Counted from the first letter of the stretch, positions 8,534-18,060 are shown. The stretch is 64,000 nucleotides of DNA from Symbiodinium natans (GCA_905221605.1 CAJNDS010002366.1:366001-430000); one strand, 5' to 3'. Notes: a model not told the origin generated them from the letters alone. A program made the numbers and translations.

Positions 8534-9419
8534 GGTGTGCAGTTTCTCTGTGTCGGGCTTCATAATTCTCGGGTTAGGCGCGCACACACAGACGGAGCAC
8601 ACCGTTGTATTCCACGCCGGTGAGTGTGTGTTCACCTAGGCCAAGAACCTGTCGAGTATAGAAGCATGACTGCACTGTTGACATTGCAAACGAGTGAAAC
8701 CTGCAGGTACACAGGGTTGATCAGGCCCTGCTAACAGCACAGCTTCGTTGGGTGCACCCGCCCCACTGCTTTGCACCCCCCCTTGCACTGGAGAATTTTT
8801 GCAAAAGCCCTACATTGAAAAGGCGCTGGGCAAGTCCTGGCTTGCGGAAATCGTTGCGCCACACACACATACCCTTTCGGGGGAGACATTGTCCGAATGC
8901 TGCCGATACTGCGTCGAAGGACGAGTCGTCATCCTACCCTAGATTGGTCACAGCAAACAAACTACTGCAAACCCATGGGACAGCACTCGTACCGGTGCAC
9001 CATGGTTTGCGTACTAGTGGGTATCCATGAAGATCTGAAGATCACCTGTCCATTTGGCGCCGTGCGGGTCCCTTAAGTCGATGCCCTGAGCGAGCTGCAA
9101 TCAGCTCCAATAAAATCTATCCCATCCTCATGATCCTCAAACTCGCCAGGCGTGACTCACAACAGGCCTGTGCAATTACAAGAGAGAAACAGCTGGTTGT
9201 TCAAACTTAACATCCCTCATCCTCAGCTTTCAGACAAACCGACAAAAAAGAGCCTCCTAGACGTCAAGGCCGGAAAGGCCTTCAGACTCGGCAAAGTGCT
9301 GACAACCTCCATCTTCCAACCCAAGCTCTATAAGACTTTAAGACAACAAATGCTGAACAAGGTTTTTGAGTTAGGGATGTTTCAGGCAAAAGCCCGACTC
9401 AACATATGCGGGTTTGCAG

Positions 9420-9536
9420 GAAATCTCGGCCTTTGCGCAACCTTGCAAGGCTGCAGAGAAGGCCAAAGTCGTGGACGAAGTTGCGCGGCGGCTGTCGCAC
9501 TGTGAGACTTGGGCCAAAGGCTTTGTGCTTCTTCAG
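9420..9536 (+). CDS. clear internal exon, helical protein
   Basis: Exactly 39 codons lie between GGGTTTGCAG|GAA and CTTCTTCAG|GAGGCA, a GA-type donor. The peptide includes EISAFAQPCKAAEKAKVVDE and VARRLSHCETWAKGF, with a helical heptad character. An overlapping longer ATG frame (9152-9505) is a shadow. The family is not recognised. Further helical exons follow to 10.9 kb and may belong to the same gene. Confidence 0.6.
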
Positions 9537-9712
9537 GAGGCATAGGGGGCTCAGGCTTTGCAAAGCTTTTGTGATTGTAGTGTGATGGCTTCAGGGTTTG
9601 GAAGGCTTTCACGAGGTTGGAGCCTGTCTTTGCGAGTTAAAACATCAACTTACGGATGTGAGCTTGAGTCCAGGCATGAGTGCATGGACGGCTGTGCCCA
9701 AGTTCAAGATAT

Positions 9713-9814
9713 GGTGGTTACGAAAATAGGGGACCCCGAAAATAGACCCCCAAAATACTAGGATCCCCTTAAAGTAGGGACCCCAATCAGGTACCCCTAG
9801 TATCGTAAACCCCC
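9713..9814 (+). mobile_element. family B MITE-like element
   Basis: GTGGTTACGAAAATAGGGGA leads to AGGTACCCCTAGTATCGTAAACCCCC. The core contains AATAGACCCCCAAAATACTAGGATCCCC. Confidence 0.85.
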
Positions 9815-9878
9815 ATGTGTGACCTGAGTTCCTGAGACCCAACTATTTTTTTCGAGTTTCCGGTGCCTTCTCTTTCGA

Positions 9879-10003
9879 GAAGGCCCTTGGAGATAAAGCT
9901 CAGTCGCAGGGCCAACATACAGAACCAACTGAAGCAGTCGCCCGCAGCGTCCAGCCATTTATTCTGGAAACCAAGAAGCCCATTCCCTTGCCTTTTTCGG
10001 GTA
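9879..10003 (+). CDS. candidate exon
   Basis: The frame EKALGDKAQSQGQHTEPTEA continues VARSVQPFILETKKP to a donor-like TTTTTCGG|GTAGGG. The acceptor is CTTTCGAG. The family is not recognised. Confidence 0.5.
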
Positions 10004-10164
10004 GGGTTTGGGGTTGAGGGTTGGGTGTTCGAACGACCCCTTGCAAAACAACCTGCTCAAGCAGCTCTTTCGGCTAGTCGTACAGAAGCGTGCAAAAGGC
10101 TGATTTCTGAAGATCGAGGTGCCATGTGAGCAGAGTCGCAGGGTTCTGATAAGGACTAGGACCC

Positions 10165-10252
10165 AGAGAAGGCCCTTATTTCATCTTTTTAGGGGTTGGG
10201 GTTCCCTTCTATCCCCCTTAAAACCCAAAAAGAGTACCCCCTTTTTTAATTC
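10165..10252 (+). other. possible decayed MITE-like element
   Basis: GGCCCTTATTTCATCTTTTTAGGG leads to CCCCCTTAAAACCC and GTACCCCCTTTTTT. The text resembles families A and B but has no clear terminal repeat. Confidence 0.3.
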
Positions 10253-10264
10253 CTGAACAACTCC

Positions 10265-10330
10265 TTGGTCTAGAGGAGGACCTGCAAGCCCTGAAGCTCA
10301 GGCTCGGAATGCCCTGCTACCGTGAACCTT
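10265..10330 (+). CDS. candidate coiled-coil exon
   Basis: The frame LEEDLQALKLRLGMPCYREP has coding-like codons and an amphipathic pattern. A related string, LDILKLKLGM, occurs at about 12150-12185 in a possible further exon. Confidence 0.4.
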
Positions 10331-10390
10331 TTGGTTGCTAAACTCCAAACCCTGCATCCTGAACCCAACCCAGGAACTGATGGGCCTGTT

Positions 10391-10511
10391 TATTCTTTCT
10401 ATTCTTATTGTTGTTATTGTTTTGTTTGTCATTATTGATGTTTCTATGATTCTGATTATTATGATTATTTTGATTTGTTTATGATGATTCTTCTTATTAT
10501 GATTACTAGCT
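10391..10511. repeat. T-rich degenerate trinucleotide tract
   Basis: TTATTCTTATTGTTGTTATT-like sequence lies between two candidate exons and is probably intronic. Confidence 0.7.
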
Positions 10512-10531
10512 GACTACAAAAGCAAACGCTA

Positions 10532-10612
10532 GCCGGTCGCAAAGGACACCGTGGACCGGATAAGGGACATGGAGCGGGAGATCGCCAAGTACAAGGATGG
10601 AGAAATGGGTCA
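10532..10612 (+). CDS. candidate coiled-coil exon
   Basis: The frame VAKDTVDRIRDMEREIAKYK, then DGEMGHR, has a strong heptad pattern and G/C-ending codons. The acceptor is AAACGCTAG. It is followed at once by a telomeric array. Confidence 0.55.
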
Positions 10613-10613
10613 C

Positions 10614-10650
10614 AGGGTTTAGGGTTTAGGTTTTAGGGTTTAGGGTTTAG
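10614..10650 (+). repeat. telomere-type array
   Basis: Five units, one with an extra T. Confidence 0.9.
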
Positions 10651-10789
10651 GAAGGGGGTTGAGGCATTCGGTTACCTGCTAAACTGCCGAGTTTTAGGCT
10701 TCCGGCTGAGTGACGACTAAGCCTTGTGCCATCTTGTACCCGTTTTAGAGTACGACTTGTGTCATTCTTCGCTTGGACTTGCCCAAAAG

Positions 10790-10875
10790 GAGCAGCAGGC
10801 CGTTCAGCACGAGGAGCAGTACAACCTCGAGTGCGTCCTGAAGCATTGCAACGAAAGCTGGTCGTCTTTGGGCAC
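10790..10875 (+). CDS. clear internal exon, helical protein
   Basis: The acceptor CCCAAAAG|GAG is followed by EQQAVQHEEQYNLECVLKHC and NESWSSLG, ending at the GT donor GGCAC|GTGAGG. The ATG frames over it on both strands are shadows. It probably belongs with the helical exons at 9.4-10.6 kb. Confidence 0.6.
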
Positions 10876-10921
10876 GTGAGGACGAACATGGTGCATCTAG
10901 GATCATCTAGGGACAAGGCGC

Positions 10922-10951
10922 CCTAAACCCTAAACCCTAAACGCTAAACCC
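10922..10951 (-). repeat. short telomere-type tract
   Basis: Four CCCTAAA units, one CGCTAAA. Confidence 0.9.
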
Positions 10952-11032
10952 AGGATTTCAATGGACTGCAGAGTCACAATCTACGGTCTGGGTCGGGGGT
11001 TGACCGTCCCAGGTGCCACAGCGCGGGTTCGA

Positions 11033-11235
11033 GGGTTTTAGGGTTTTGGGTTTAGGGTTTTATAGGGAGCCGAGGTGAAGCGTCAAGCATAAGGGAGCGA
11101 ACAATGAAACGAAAGAGCGAGCTGAATGGTGAACGCAAGAAACCGTCCCATGAAACCAATAAAAGGACAAAGGACCAAGAACTTTGGTGGGTTTTGTGCG
11201 TTTAGGGTTTTAGGGTTTTAGGGTTTTGGGGTGTT
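11033..11235 (+). repeat. two degenerate TTTTAGGG tracts
   Basis: GGGTTTTAGGGTTTTGGG-like tracts at 11033-11066 and 11200-11235 flank a lysine-rich open segment. Confidence 0.8.
11104..11190 (+). CDS. possible basic exon
   Basis: The frame MKRKSELNGERKKPSHETNK is lysine-rich and could hold a nuclear-localisation-like patch. It lies between two telomeric tracts, and support is weak. Confidence 0.3.
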
Positions 11236-11239
11236 TTGG

Positions 11240-11840
11240 GCGTTTTTTTTTTTGGGGGGGGGGGGGGGGGTTGGGGGGTCTTGGGGGTTTTGGGGGTTTT
11301 TGGGGCTTTCTGGTGTTTTCGAGTTCATAGGACAAGTGCTCTAGGGGAGCCAGACCCACTCCCTCCATGAACCCTAAGCCCTAGTTCAGGGTTTTAGGGC
11401 TCAGGATTTCAGGGCTTGGAGCTTTAGTGCGTTCATTCTAATCATTTTCAAACATCATTTAGTGAATACACCCCGTCCGACAGCTCCAGAGGCAAAGGAA
11501 CCTTGCAGATGAACTCTTTAAACCAAAGTCGCTCTTGAATTCTTTAATTGCAAGAATGGCGCGCGGGGTCCCAACATGGTTGACCGCCGCCGGCTTACGC
11601 CGACATGAACTTGCTGTTTGTCCACGAATAAGTTTCTTTCTAAGGCATAAAACCATAGCTTAACTGAGGCATTTGCCGAAAAATGTCCGGCCTTGTGTCG
11701 TAGGCAGTAAGAACTGTGCCAAAGCTTGATCCCAGGATGAGCGGAAAAGCGCCCCTGAGCATCGACTGCACGTTTCATGCCAGAGTCGTGGGTGGCGGGA
11801 CAGAGCGACGAAAGCTTCCTCCTATACTCCTCCCAGGCCT
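11240..11840. other. stretch without a supported gene
   Basis: A T11-G17 homopolymer pair (11243-11270) is followed by G/T-rich sequence. A minus-strand 86-codon open frame (11518-11778) lacks coding-like codon bias. Confidence 0.4.
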
Positions 11841-11847
11841 CTGGATA

Positions 11848-11879
11848 AGGGTTTAGGGTTTAGGGTTTAGGGTTTAGGG
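11848..11879 (+). repeat. telomere-type array
   Basis: Four TTTAGGG units. GGATA flanks both sides, a possible 5-bp duplication. Confidence 0.9.
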
Positions 11880-11892
11880 GATAGCCCTCAAT

Positions 11893-12018
11893 CGACCCTG
11901 ACGCCCCAAAGCCGAGACCCCGACGGAAGTGACCTTCAAGTCGTATGGGCCAACTGCCATTGCGCTGTGTCTGCCCATCGCCGGCCGCCGGAATGCTTGC
12001 CCAAGGAAAAGAAGCTGT
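11893..12018 (+). CDS. candidate exon
   Basis: The frame SDLQVVWANCHCAVSAHRRP, then PECLPKEKKLS, has very strong third-position G/C. A 72-codon ATG frame in another register is a shadow. The family is not recognised. Confidence 0.5.
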
Positions 12019-12084
12019 CAACTTGACAACCCCGAACCCCGAAAGCCGACAAACTGCTCAATACATACACCCTGGAACAACACT

Positions 12085-12139
12085 ATGTCCCCCTTAGGAA
12101 TTATTTGTTTTATTCAGGTTCTAAGGGGAGTACTTATAG
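12085..12139 (+). mobile_element. family C element, short
   Basis: ATGTCCCCCTTAGGAATTATTT and AGGTTCTAAGGGGAGTA are joined by a deleted core. AACACT flanks both sides, at 12079-12084 and 12140-12145. Confidence 0.75.
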
Positions 12140-12747
12140 AACACTGAACCTCGACATCCTCAAGCTCAAGCTTGGCATGCGGCGGGGAGGTAATGAGTTA
12201 TTGGTTTTGGGAAATCAGGGTAGCGGCCGTGGAGCCCCAAAGTGACCTTGAACCCTGCGCCAGTTCTGGTCCAGGGCTTGTCACACTGTTCTGCTTCAAG
12301 TTCGGCAACTTGGACTAGATAGGGTTCCACAGCCCGCCTCGACACTGAGTAGTTGTCTTGAACGCGCACTCCTTCTTCGAACCCAGAACGTGTCCAAGGT
12401 TTTGTGCGCTTTCATCTTGGGCGTTGGGCCGCATTAGGTGTTCTTTCTTTCTCTTGACCCAGAAAGACCAGACCAACCATTCCTAAACGGTTCAACTCCC
12501 TCTAGAAGTCCAGAAGCCCTGCAGTATCTTACCCTGATGGGTTGACCTCTACGAAACCGCGGGCTAGACATCTTCGCAACCCCGGTTAGCACATCCAACC
12601 CCCGACCCAGACTAAGTATGAAGTCCGTCAAGTGCGTGATAGGAGACTGCTCCATGGACTTTGGCACTGCTTCCACCGCCACTGCCCTGTCAGAGGCGTG
12701 CCTTGTAGCATGTCGTTAGGCTGCGCAGTGGAGATTTCGGAGCCCTG

Positions 12748-12822
12748 AACCCTAAACCCTAAACCCCAGACCCTAAACCCCAAACCCTAAGCCCTAAGCC
12801 CTAAACCCTAAACCCTAAACTG
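12748..12822 (-). repeat. telomere-type array
   Basis: CCCTAAA with CCCCAAA, CCCCAGA and GCCCTAA variants. Confidence 0.93.
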
Positions 12823-12829
12823 CCATGGG

Positions 12830-12975
12830 ATGTTGGGTTCTTGAACCTTGGAGCTGTCACGGAGAACGATCTCTCCGGAGCTGGTTCAACAAAAATGGCC
12901 CCAAGTACACCCAGCTGGAGCTTTTGATTCCTCCCAGGAATCAATCTGGGGGTCCGGCCGTACCGCCTTCCCAGC
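12830..12975 (+). CDS. candidate exon abutting a family G element
   Basis: Two frames look plausible: RTISPELVQQKWPQVHPAGA and VGFLNLGAVTENDLSGAGST. Neither family is recognised. The segment stops at the family G element. Confidence 0.35.
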
Positions 12976-13072
12976 GAGCCCATTACCCCTTAATTAAGGA
13001 ATTTAGCTTAACTTATAAAGGGATCCTTATTCTGATTTAAGGAATATTCCTTAATTAAGGGGTATTGGGCTC
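12976..13072 (+). mobile_element. family G palindromic element
   Basis: The ends GAGCCCATTACCCCTTAATT and AATTAAGGGGTATTGGGCTC surround a GGATCC-containing core. A second copy is at 52784-52884. Confidence 0.85.
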
Positions 13073-13177
13073 TTTGGGTTAGAGCGACAGGTCCAAAAAC
13101 CGCACGTGCGCCAAGCTTCACGACCCTGGTGGGTTGTGCAGATCATGGGTGGAGCTTCTGACTTCAGGGGGGTCTCT

Positions 13178-13270
13178 TATATCCTTCTTGGGAATTATTT
13201 TTTTGTTTAGATAAAACCCGAGAGGGTATTAAAAATATTTTTTTTTTTAAAGGTTCTAAGGGGAGTATAG
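13178..13270 (+). mobile_element. family C MITE-like element
   Basis: TATATCCTTCTTGGGAATTA leads to AAGGTTCTAAGGGGAGTATAG. TCTCT flanks both sides (13173-13177 and 13271-13275), a probable target duplication. Confidence 0.85.
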
Positions 13271-13358
13271 TCTCTAGTGGGGGGGGTGTAGGGTTCCGGA
13301 GCTCGTGGTTTAGTCGGAGATTGCTCAAGATTAGGATATCCCCGAGCCCTTGTTGCAG

Positions 13359-13454
13359 ATGCCCTGCCAGGCGGAGGTGGAATCGGTTCTTGTGACAGCC
13401 ACCTCTGAAGACGCCTTTTCGACATCAGCCTTCCTTCGGCCTTCGGCGCCTTGA
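13359..13454 (+). CDS. candidate exon beginning with ATG
   Basis: The acceptor CTTGTTGCAG|ATG is followed by MPCQAEVESVLVTATSEDAF and STSAFLRPSAP, then TGA. Codons are coding-like. A minus-strand frame over it is a shadow. Confidence 0.5.
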   Translation: MPCQAEVESVLVTATSEDAFSTSAFLRPSAP

Positions 13455-13796
13455 GCTACTCGATAACCCTGCACCCCCGATACCCTACGGCATCCCTGAG
13501 GCCCGAAACACGTCGATTTCGCTCGGCACTTACAATATCTCAACATGCCTGATGACCAAATCTTATGCTAAGCCACCAAAAAAAGAGCCACTGCCAGGTT
13601 TGGAACAATTTGGGCAGGGGTTTCGGATGTCCTACGGTTTCCTACGGCTGCATCGTCCTACGGCTGCACCCCTCCAACCCTAGAAAACAAGGCCATGCCA
13701 TCATCATGCAGCTCTTGCCTCACCTATGAAAAGCAACGTCTTTAAGCTGTCGTATACAAGAAATCGATGCACCCAAGTTAGAGTTGGGGCGCTCGA

Positions 13797-13826
13797 CCCT
13801 AAACCCGAAACCCTAAACCCTAACCC
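13797..13826 (-). repeat. short telomere-type tract
   Basis: Four units, one CCCGAAA. Confidence 0.88.
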
Positions 13827-13902
13827 GCGTTCAACCCCTGGACCGCCAAGAGTTCAGTTCAGGGCTTAAGGCGTGCTTAAGGACATGGCCAGCGTGCGCA
13901 AT

Positions 13903-13981
13903 TATACTCTGTAGCCCCTTACAAATAGGCCCTTTTCTCGGGTTGATTATGGTGATTTTCGGGCCTCATGGCCCATCCTGG
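13903..13981 (-). mobile_element. family A MITE-like element, decayed
   Basis: ATTATACTCTGTAGCCCCTT and ATGGCCCATCCTGG retain the family pattern in inverse orientation. Confidence 0.6.
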
Positions 13982-14002
13982 TAGGTTAATGTTTTAAGTT
14001 TA

Positions 14003-14112
14003 GGGCAGGCCACGAATGGAAGCCTTGATGTCTGAGGAAACCTCGAAAGTTCGTAGCTGAGTAAACTCCGTCCAGAGGACTGGAAAGTCGGCTCCCACCT
14101 CGCCCGGTTTCC
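14003..14112 (-). CDS. candidate minus-strand exon
   Basis: The minus frame GEVGADFPVLWTEFTQLRTF, then EVSSDIKASIRGLP, has coding-like codons. The family is not recognised. It is probably the 3' part of the minus-strand gene at 14.0-15.2 kb. Confidence 0.45.
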
Positions 14113-14119
14113 TTCCTGC

Positions 14120-14336
<217 letters not shown>

Positions 14337-14379
14337 TAACCGGCAAATCCTACCAGCTTTGGTGCCGGATTTCTGGTGA

Positions 14380-14500
14380 GAGCCGGATGTTGCACAGATT
14401 GCGTAAGGATCTCAGCTGCTCTGGCTTTGATGGGGCTTTTACAGTGCATTCGGACTTCGCCCTCCAGCCGGAGGAGATTGCTCTCCGGGTCCAAACCTTG
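14380..14500 (-). CDS. candidate minus-strand exon
   Basis: The minus frame LDPESNLLRLEGEVRMHCKS, then PIKARAAEILTQ, has strong G/C-ending codons and follows TTGTGTTGTCAAG|G. The family is unknown. Confidence 0.5.
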
Positions 14501-14539
14501 ACAACACAATGCTGGCGCATGGCCACATAGAATCCTCTA

Positions 14540-14713
14540 ATGTCTTCGTACTTCTTCGTCGTGGCCTTGAAAATTGTTAGGTGTCTGAGATCAGACGTAT
14601 CTAAGCATCCAGGACTTGAGTGCTTCTTCAGCTCAGGATTGGCAGCAAACTGCAAAGCTTTAGGTTCACAGGGTTCCAGGTCCTTGCGCAGTCGCAGCTG
14701 TAGCGTCGCCAGC
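14540..14713 (-). CDS. clear minus-strand exon
   Basis: On the minus strand, CTTTTTTTCTCAG|CTG is a strong acceptor. It is followed by LATLQLRLRKDLEPCEPKAL, QFAANPELKKHSS and TKKYEDIRG. It probably joins to the exon at 14380-14500. The family is not recognised. Confidence 0.55.
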
Positions 14714-14989
14714 TGAGAAAAAAAGCCTCCGAGACCCTAAATCCTGCAGCCTAAGTGTAGAGTAACCTGATGTCCAAAGTAGGAGTATGCTGACTTACGA
14801 CATCCTACGACGCAACGCGTCAAGTTGCGGGTGCTGTGTAGCGTGCGTGGGAGTACTTACAGATGTTGTGTATATGCACAGCATTGGACCCAGCAAAGAG
14901 GGGCTTCGGTCCAAGCGCTACAGTATCGGTGGACTGGGCGCCATGTGCATTGTGCTTGCAAGCGCATGTAACAGGCTGGCCAGCTATGA

Positions 14990-15178
14990 TTTTTGCGGGA
15001 CTTTCTCAAGTTCACCACCTCTTGGTCGCCTTCTTGATGGTATTCCGGGAATCCCTGTGTAATGCGCGAGCCGACACCCTGACAGTGTAGGGAAGGTGGC
15101 TGCATCAGCACTCCATGGGTCAAGACAGGCTTCCATCGCACAAAGCCCACTCGCTCTGGTTTCCAAATCTTGAAGAAG
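14990..15178 (-). CDS. clear minus-strand exon
   Basis: The minus frame DFFKIWKPERVGFVRWKPVL continues THGVLMQPPSLHCQG and EYHQEGDQEVVNL. The acceptor is CACATATAG|TGAC. Two plus-strand ATG frames over it are weaker. The family is not recognised. Confidence 0.5.
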
Positions 15179-15593
15179 TCACTATATGTGCAGGTGAATG
15201 TGGTTGCAAGGCTTCTTAAGAGGGTTTAATTGCAGACAAGTTGCAGCATAAATCCCATGCCTTAGACCCTTAGGAGGGAACAGGCGAGGACTCGTGATCT
15301 GGGTGTATGGGGGCATAGGTGTGGGCTTTGAAAGCGTGCCCCCAAACTCCTACTTGAACTGGCCTTGCGCCCAACACCTCAAAAACCTACAGCTGACTGC
15401 AACGCCGTGGCTGCAGCCTCTTGTGTGCCAGCCCCGCAAAAGCACAAGACAATTAACGCCAGACCTCCATACTCATTACCCTCCACTGCCCTCAAGTAAC
15501 CTGCATTAGTGGATAACTTCAGGGTTTGGGCATTCAGTGGCTGACTGGACAAAGAGATTGGCAGCCAAGACCCAGAAGCCCAAAAACATTGTG

Positions 15594-15774
15594 AGGGTTA
15601 TATTAGGAGTACCTTACTGGGGTCCTGAATATCACGGGATCCTACTACGTGGGGGTCCAGATAACTTTATCCCCCTTGGGAGTTGTTTTTGTTTATTTGT
15701 TTATATAACACCCAAGAGTATTAAGGTTCTAAGGGGAGTATTGATAAAGGGTTCCCTATGATCGTAAATCCCCT
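15594..15774 (-). mobile_element. family B element carrying a nested family C element
   Basis: The left part GAGTACCTTACTGGGGTCC..GGATCCTACTACGTGGGGGTC and the right part GGTTCCCTATGATCGTAAATCCCC are the two halves of an inverted family B copy. They are separated by a complete family C element. Confidence 0.85.
15665..15742 (+). mobile_element. family C element nested in family B
   Basis: CTTTATCCCCCTTGGGAGTT leads to AAGGTTCTAAGGGGAGTATTG. GATAA duplicates flank it at 15660-15664 and 15743-15747. It therefore inserted after the family B copy. Confidence 0.85.
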
Positions 15775-15802
15775 TGTGTTGAAACGACTTAAAGCTCATC
15801 GT

Positions 15803-15868
15803 GGATGCGGCTGCCCCTGGAGTGGCAGCGACTCAAGGAAGAGGCCCTTTGCTTGTCGGCTTTTGGGG
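15803..15868 (+). CDS. candidate exon
   Basis: The frame WMRLPLEWQRLKEEALCLSA, then FG, ends at a strong donor TTTTGGGG|GTAAGG. Third-position G/C is very high. The family is unknown. Confidence 0.5.
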
Positions 15869-15930
15869 GTAAGGACGCGAGTTGAAGGCCTTTGCTCTTT
15901 GGCGTCACATACCCAGCAAGCATCATCCGT

Positions 15931-15958
15931 AAACCCTAAACCCTAAACCCTAAACCCT
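15931..15958 (-). repeat. short telomere-type tract
   Basis: Four CCCTAAA units between candidate exons. Confidence 0.9.
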
Positions 15959-15984
15959 CTTTGAATCATAGATTCTCACGTCAG

Positions 15985-16073
15985 GCCCTCGCCCATCCAT
16001 GCCTCGCCTTCGGATTCATCACGGTCCTCCGGCGTGGCAAAGTCGGGCGTTGGAGGTTTACCCGGATGGGCGA
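15985..16073 (+). CDS. candidate exon abutting a telomeric array
   Basis: The acceptor TTCTCACGTCAG|GCC is followed by ALAHPCLAFGFITVLRRGKV and GRWRFTRMGD. The segment ends at the array. Codons are strongly coding-like. The family is unknown. Confidence 0.5.
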
Positions 16074-16192
16074 CTAGGGTTTAGGGTTTAGGGTTTAGGG
16101 TTTAGGGTTTAGGGTTTAGGGTTTAGGGTTTAGGGTTTAGGGTTTAGGGTTTAGGGTTTAGGGTTTAGGGTTTAGGGTTTAGGGTTTAGGGT
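16074..16192 (+). repeat. telomere-type array (TTTAGGG)17
   Basis: Perfect sense-orientation units. The array replaces the left half of a family A element, whose right half starts immediately after it. Confidence 0.97.
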
Positions 16193-16193
16193 T

Positions 16194-16256
16194 CCCACAA
16201 TCAACCCGATAAAGGGCCTTTTTAGAGGCTTATAGGGTATCATAGCCCGTCCTGGT
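16194..16256 (+). mobile_element. family A element, 5' truncated by a telomeric array
   Basis: Only ATAAAGGGCCTTTTTAGAGG to ATAGCCCGTCCTGG remains. The left terminal repeat is absent. Confidence 0.7.
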
Positions 16257-16667
16257 AGCGAGGGGGCTTAGTGCGTTTGGGCATATGGGGGAAAGTTGAG
16301 TATGAACCGCGTAGCAACTCACGGCTTGTGCCTCATGATGTTTCCCCCGCCCTGAGAATAACATATGAATTGTCTCGAGGGTGAACGGTTGGTGTTTAGG
16401 ATGAGCGCGCACTTGGAGAGCAAAGCAATGGTCTTCAAGATGCCCATGTTGGTTTTGTTGACTGCGGCATTCACTTTGCATGGTGGGGGGGTTCCAAGCT
16501 CGAGTTTGTTTCTTGGGTACGTGTTAAGCGTTGCGCATGTCGCTGCAGACCTTGAGAGAAGAGACACAGTATCATGATCCAGTCGAAGCTCTAAAGTAAA
16601 GCATCTCTCAGCCTTGAATTCCCAAACCCCTCCGCGCGCTTGAGCTTCATGAGCCCACTTGTCCTGG

Positions 16668-16803
16668 CTTTAGGGTTTAGGGTTTAGGGTTTAGGGTTTA
16701 GGGTTTAGGGTTTAGGGTTTAGGGTTTAGGGTTTAGGGTTTAGGGTTTAGGGTTTAGGGTTTAGGGTTTAGGGTTTAGGGTTTAGGGTTTAGGGTTTAGG
16801 GTT
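16668..16803 (+). repeat. telomere-type array (TTTAGGG)~19
   Basis: Perfect units directly upstream of a candidate exon. Confidence 0.97.
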
Positions 16804-16805
16804 CA

Positions 16806-16930
16806 GTGCAGCTGCAGCTGCAGGCATGCCCTGCCCTCAACAGTTTGCAGCTGGCCCTCTGCCTTCTCACGGGCCAGGCATTGGAGGAGTCGTGTTTTAT
16901 GAGGGGCCTAGGGGCTTCATGCTTTTCGGG
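16806..16930 (+). CDS. candidate exon after a telomeric array
   Basis: The frame CPALNSLQLALCLLTGQALE, then ESCFMRGLG, is amphipathic with strong third-position G/C. An overlapping Gly/Pro frame is less likely. The family is unknown. Confidence 0.45.
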
Positions 16931-17033
16931 CGGCTTAAAGCTAGACCCCAAAGCCCCTGCGCCCCGAACGTGCTCCCCAAAGGCCCAACTCCCCAAGCTA
17001 CTCGTAAGATCCCCAACTTAAATCCAACAGCAA

Positions 17034-17134
17034 CAGATCCAGAACACAGTTTTCTGGACCTGACTGTGCAAAGCACGTTCAAGGCACCCAAAAACCGCCT
17101 CCCTGTTGTGAGGTGGCTTCGAGTTGGGCACTTC
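17034..17134 (+). CDS. candidate exon
   Basis: After CAGCAACAG|ATC the frame reads HSFLDLTVQSTFKAPKNRLP and VVRWLRVGHF, ending near CACTTCG|GTGGTC. The family is unknown. Confidence 0.45.
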
Positions 17135-17170
17135 GGTGGTCCCTTTGGGTCTGCGGCATGCTACGTCTGA

Positions 17171-17243
17171 TGCACAGTTTAGGGTTTAGGGTTTAGGGTT
17201 TAAGGTTTAGGGTTTAGGTTTTACGGTTTAGGGTTTTGCACAG
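17171..17243 (+). repeat. telomere-type array between TGCACAG duplicates
   Basis: Degenerate TTTAGGG/TTTACGG units (17178-17237) lie between TGCACAG at 17171-17177 and TGCACAG at 17237-17243. Confidence 0.85.
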
Positions 17244-17413
17244 TGAGGCGAAGAGAGGAATAGGGCCATCGAGTTTGAAGGCACACTTGGTTGAAGTCCC
17301 TGTTGGTCTACACACGCCAGGCTGAGAATGCCAGTGCCGCGCATGTCACTGTAAGTATGTCTGGAAAAGGAGATGTGTTAGCGCCTGAGCGGTTTTGGCT
17401 CTGATTTACTACC

Positions 17414-17435
17414 GCCCCCCCCCCCCCCCCCCCCC
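17414..17435. repeat. poly-C tract
   Basis: An uninterrupted run of about 22 C. Confidence 0.9.
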
Positions 17436-17439
17436 GCGG

Positions 17440-18060
17440 AATGATTCATGGTCCCTGTGCCGAAAGTCCAACAAAGGCTTGGCACCAGCAAACGCTTGTC
17501 GAGGATTCTGCCTCCACAGGAACGCCTCTAGTCGCAGGCGTTTGGAACAAGAAGGCACGCGGGGGTTTGTGTTTGTCTCGATCTTGAACCCTCCGACGCG
17601 CGATGACGCTTGGATTTTCTGGGCGTCCTCAAACTCGAAATGTTTCGAGGTAAAGCGGCAGACGCAGATGACATCAGTGAGTGGGCCCCGGGTCCCGGGT
17701 TCATGGGATCTTGTATGCGAAGGTCGAATGTCTCGAGTTTTTCATCTCCGGCTTCTAAAAGCCGATGAATGCTCCGAGGGCTTTGTTTCATGAACTATGA
17801 ATGTTTCGAGGATGTCGCATCTTTTTCTGGAAACAAAAGCGTTGCTCATCTTCCTGTGACCTTTAAAAAAACATGGTCTCGAGGACTTGGCAGTTGCCCA
17901 CATCACATGCAGCGCAATTTCTCGAGACCTTAGCCCCTAAACACTAAACCATTTTTGCGTTTAAACGCTGAACGTCTCGAGTTTTGCGCTTTCGGCGTGC
18001 GGTCGGCCTTCCAAAAGTCTATGGCTGCTTCGATATTTGCATGCTGCGTTCTATAAAAGA
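17440..18060. other. stretch with recurrent TCTCGAG/TTTCGAG motifs
   Basis: Four TCTCGAG sites and two TTTCGAG sites occur at irregular spacing, with no clear unit. A 132-codon plus frame (17395-17793) crosses it but is only weakly coding-like. Confidence 0.4.
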
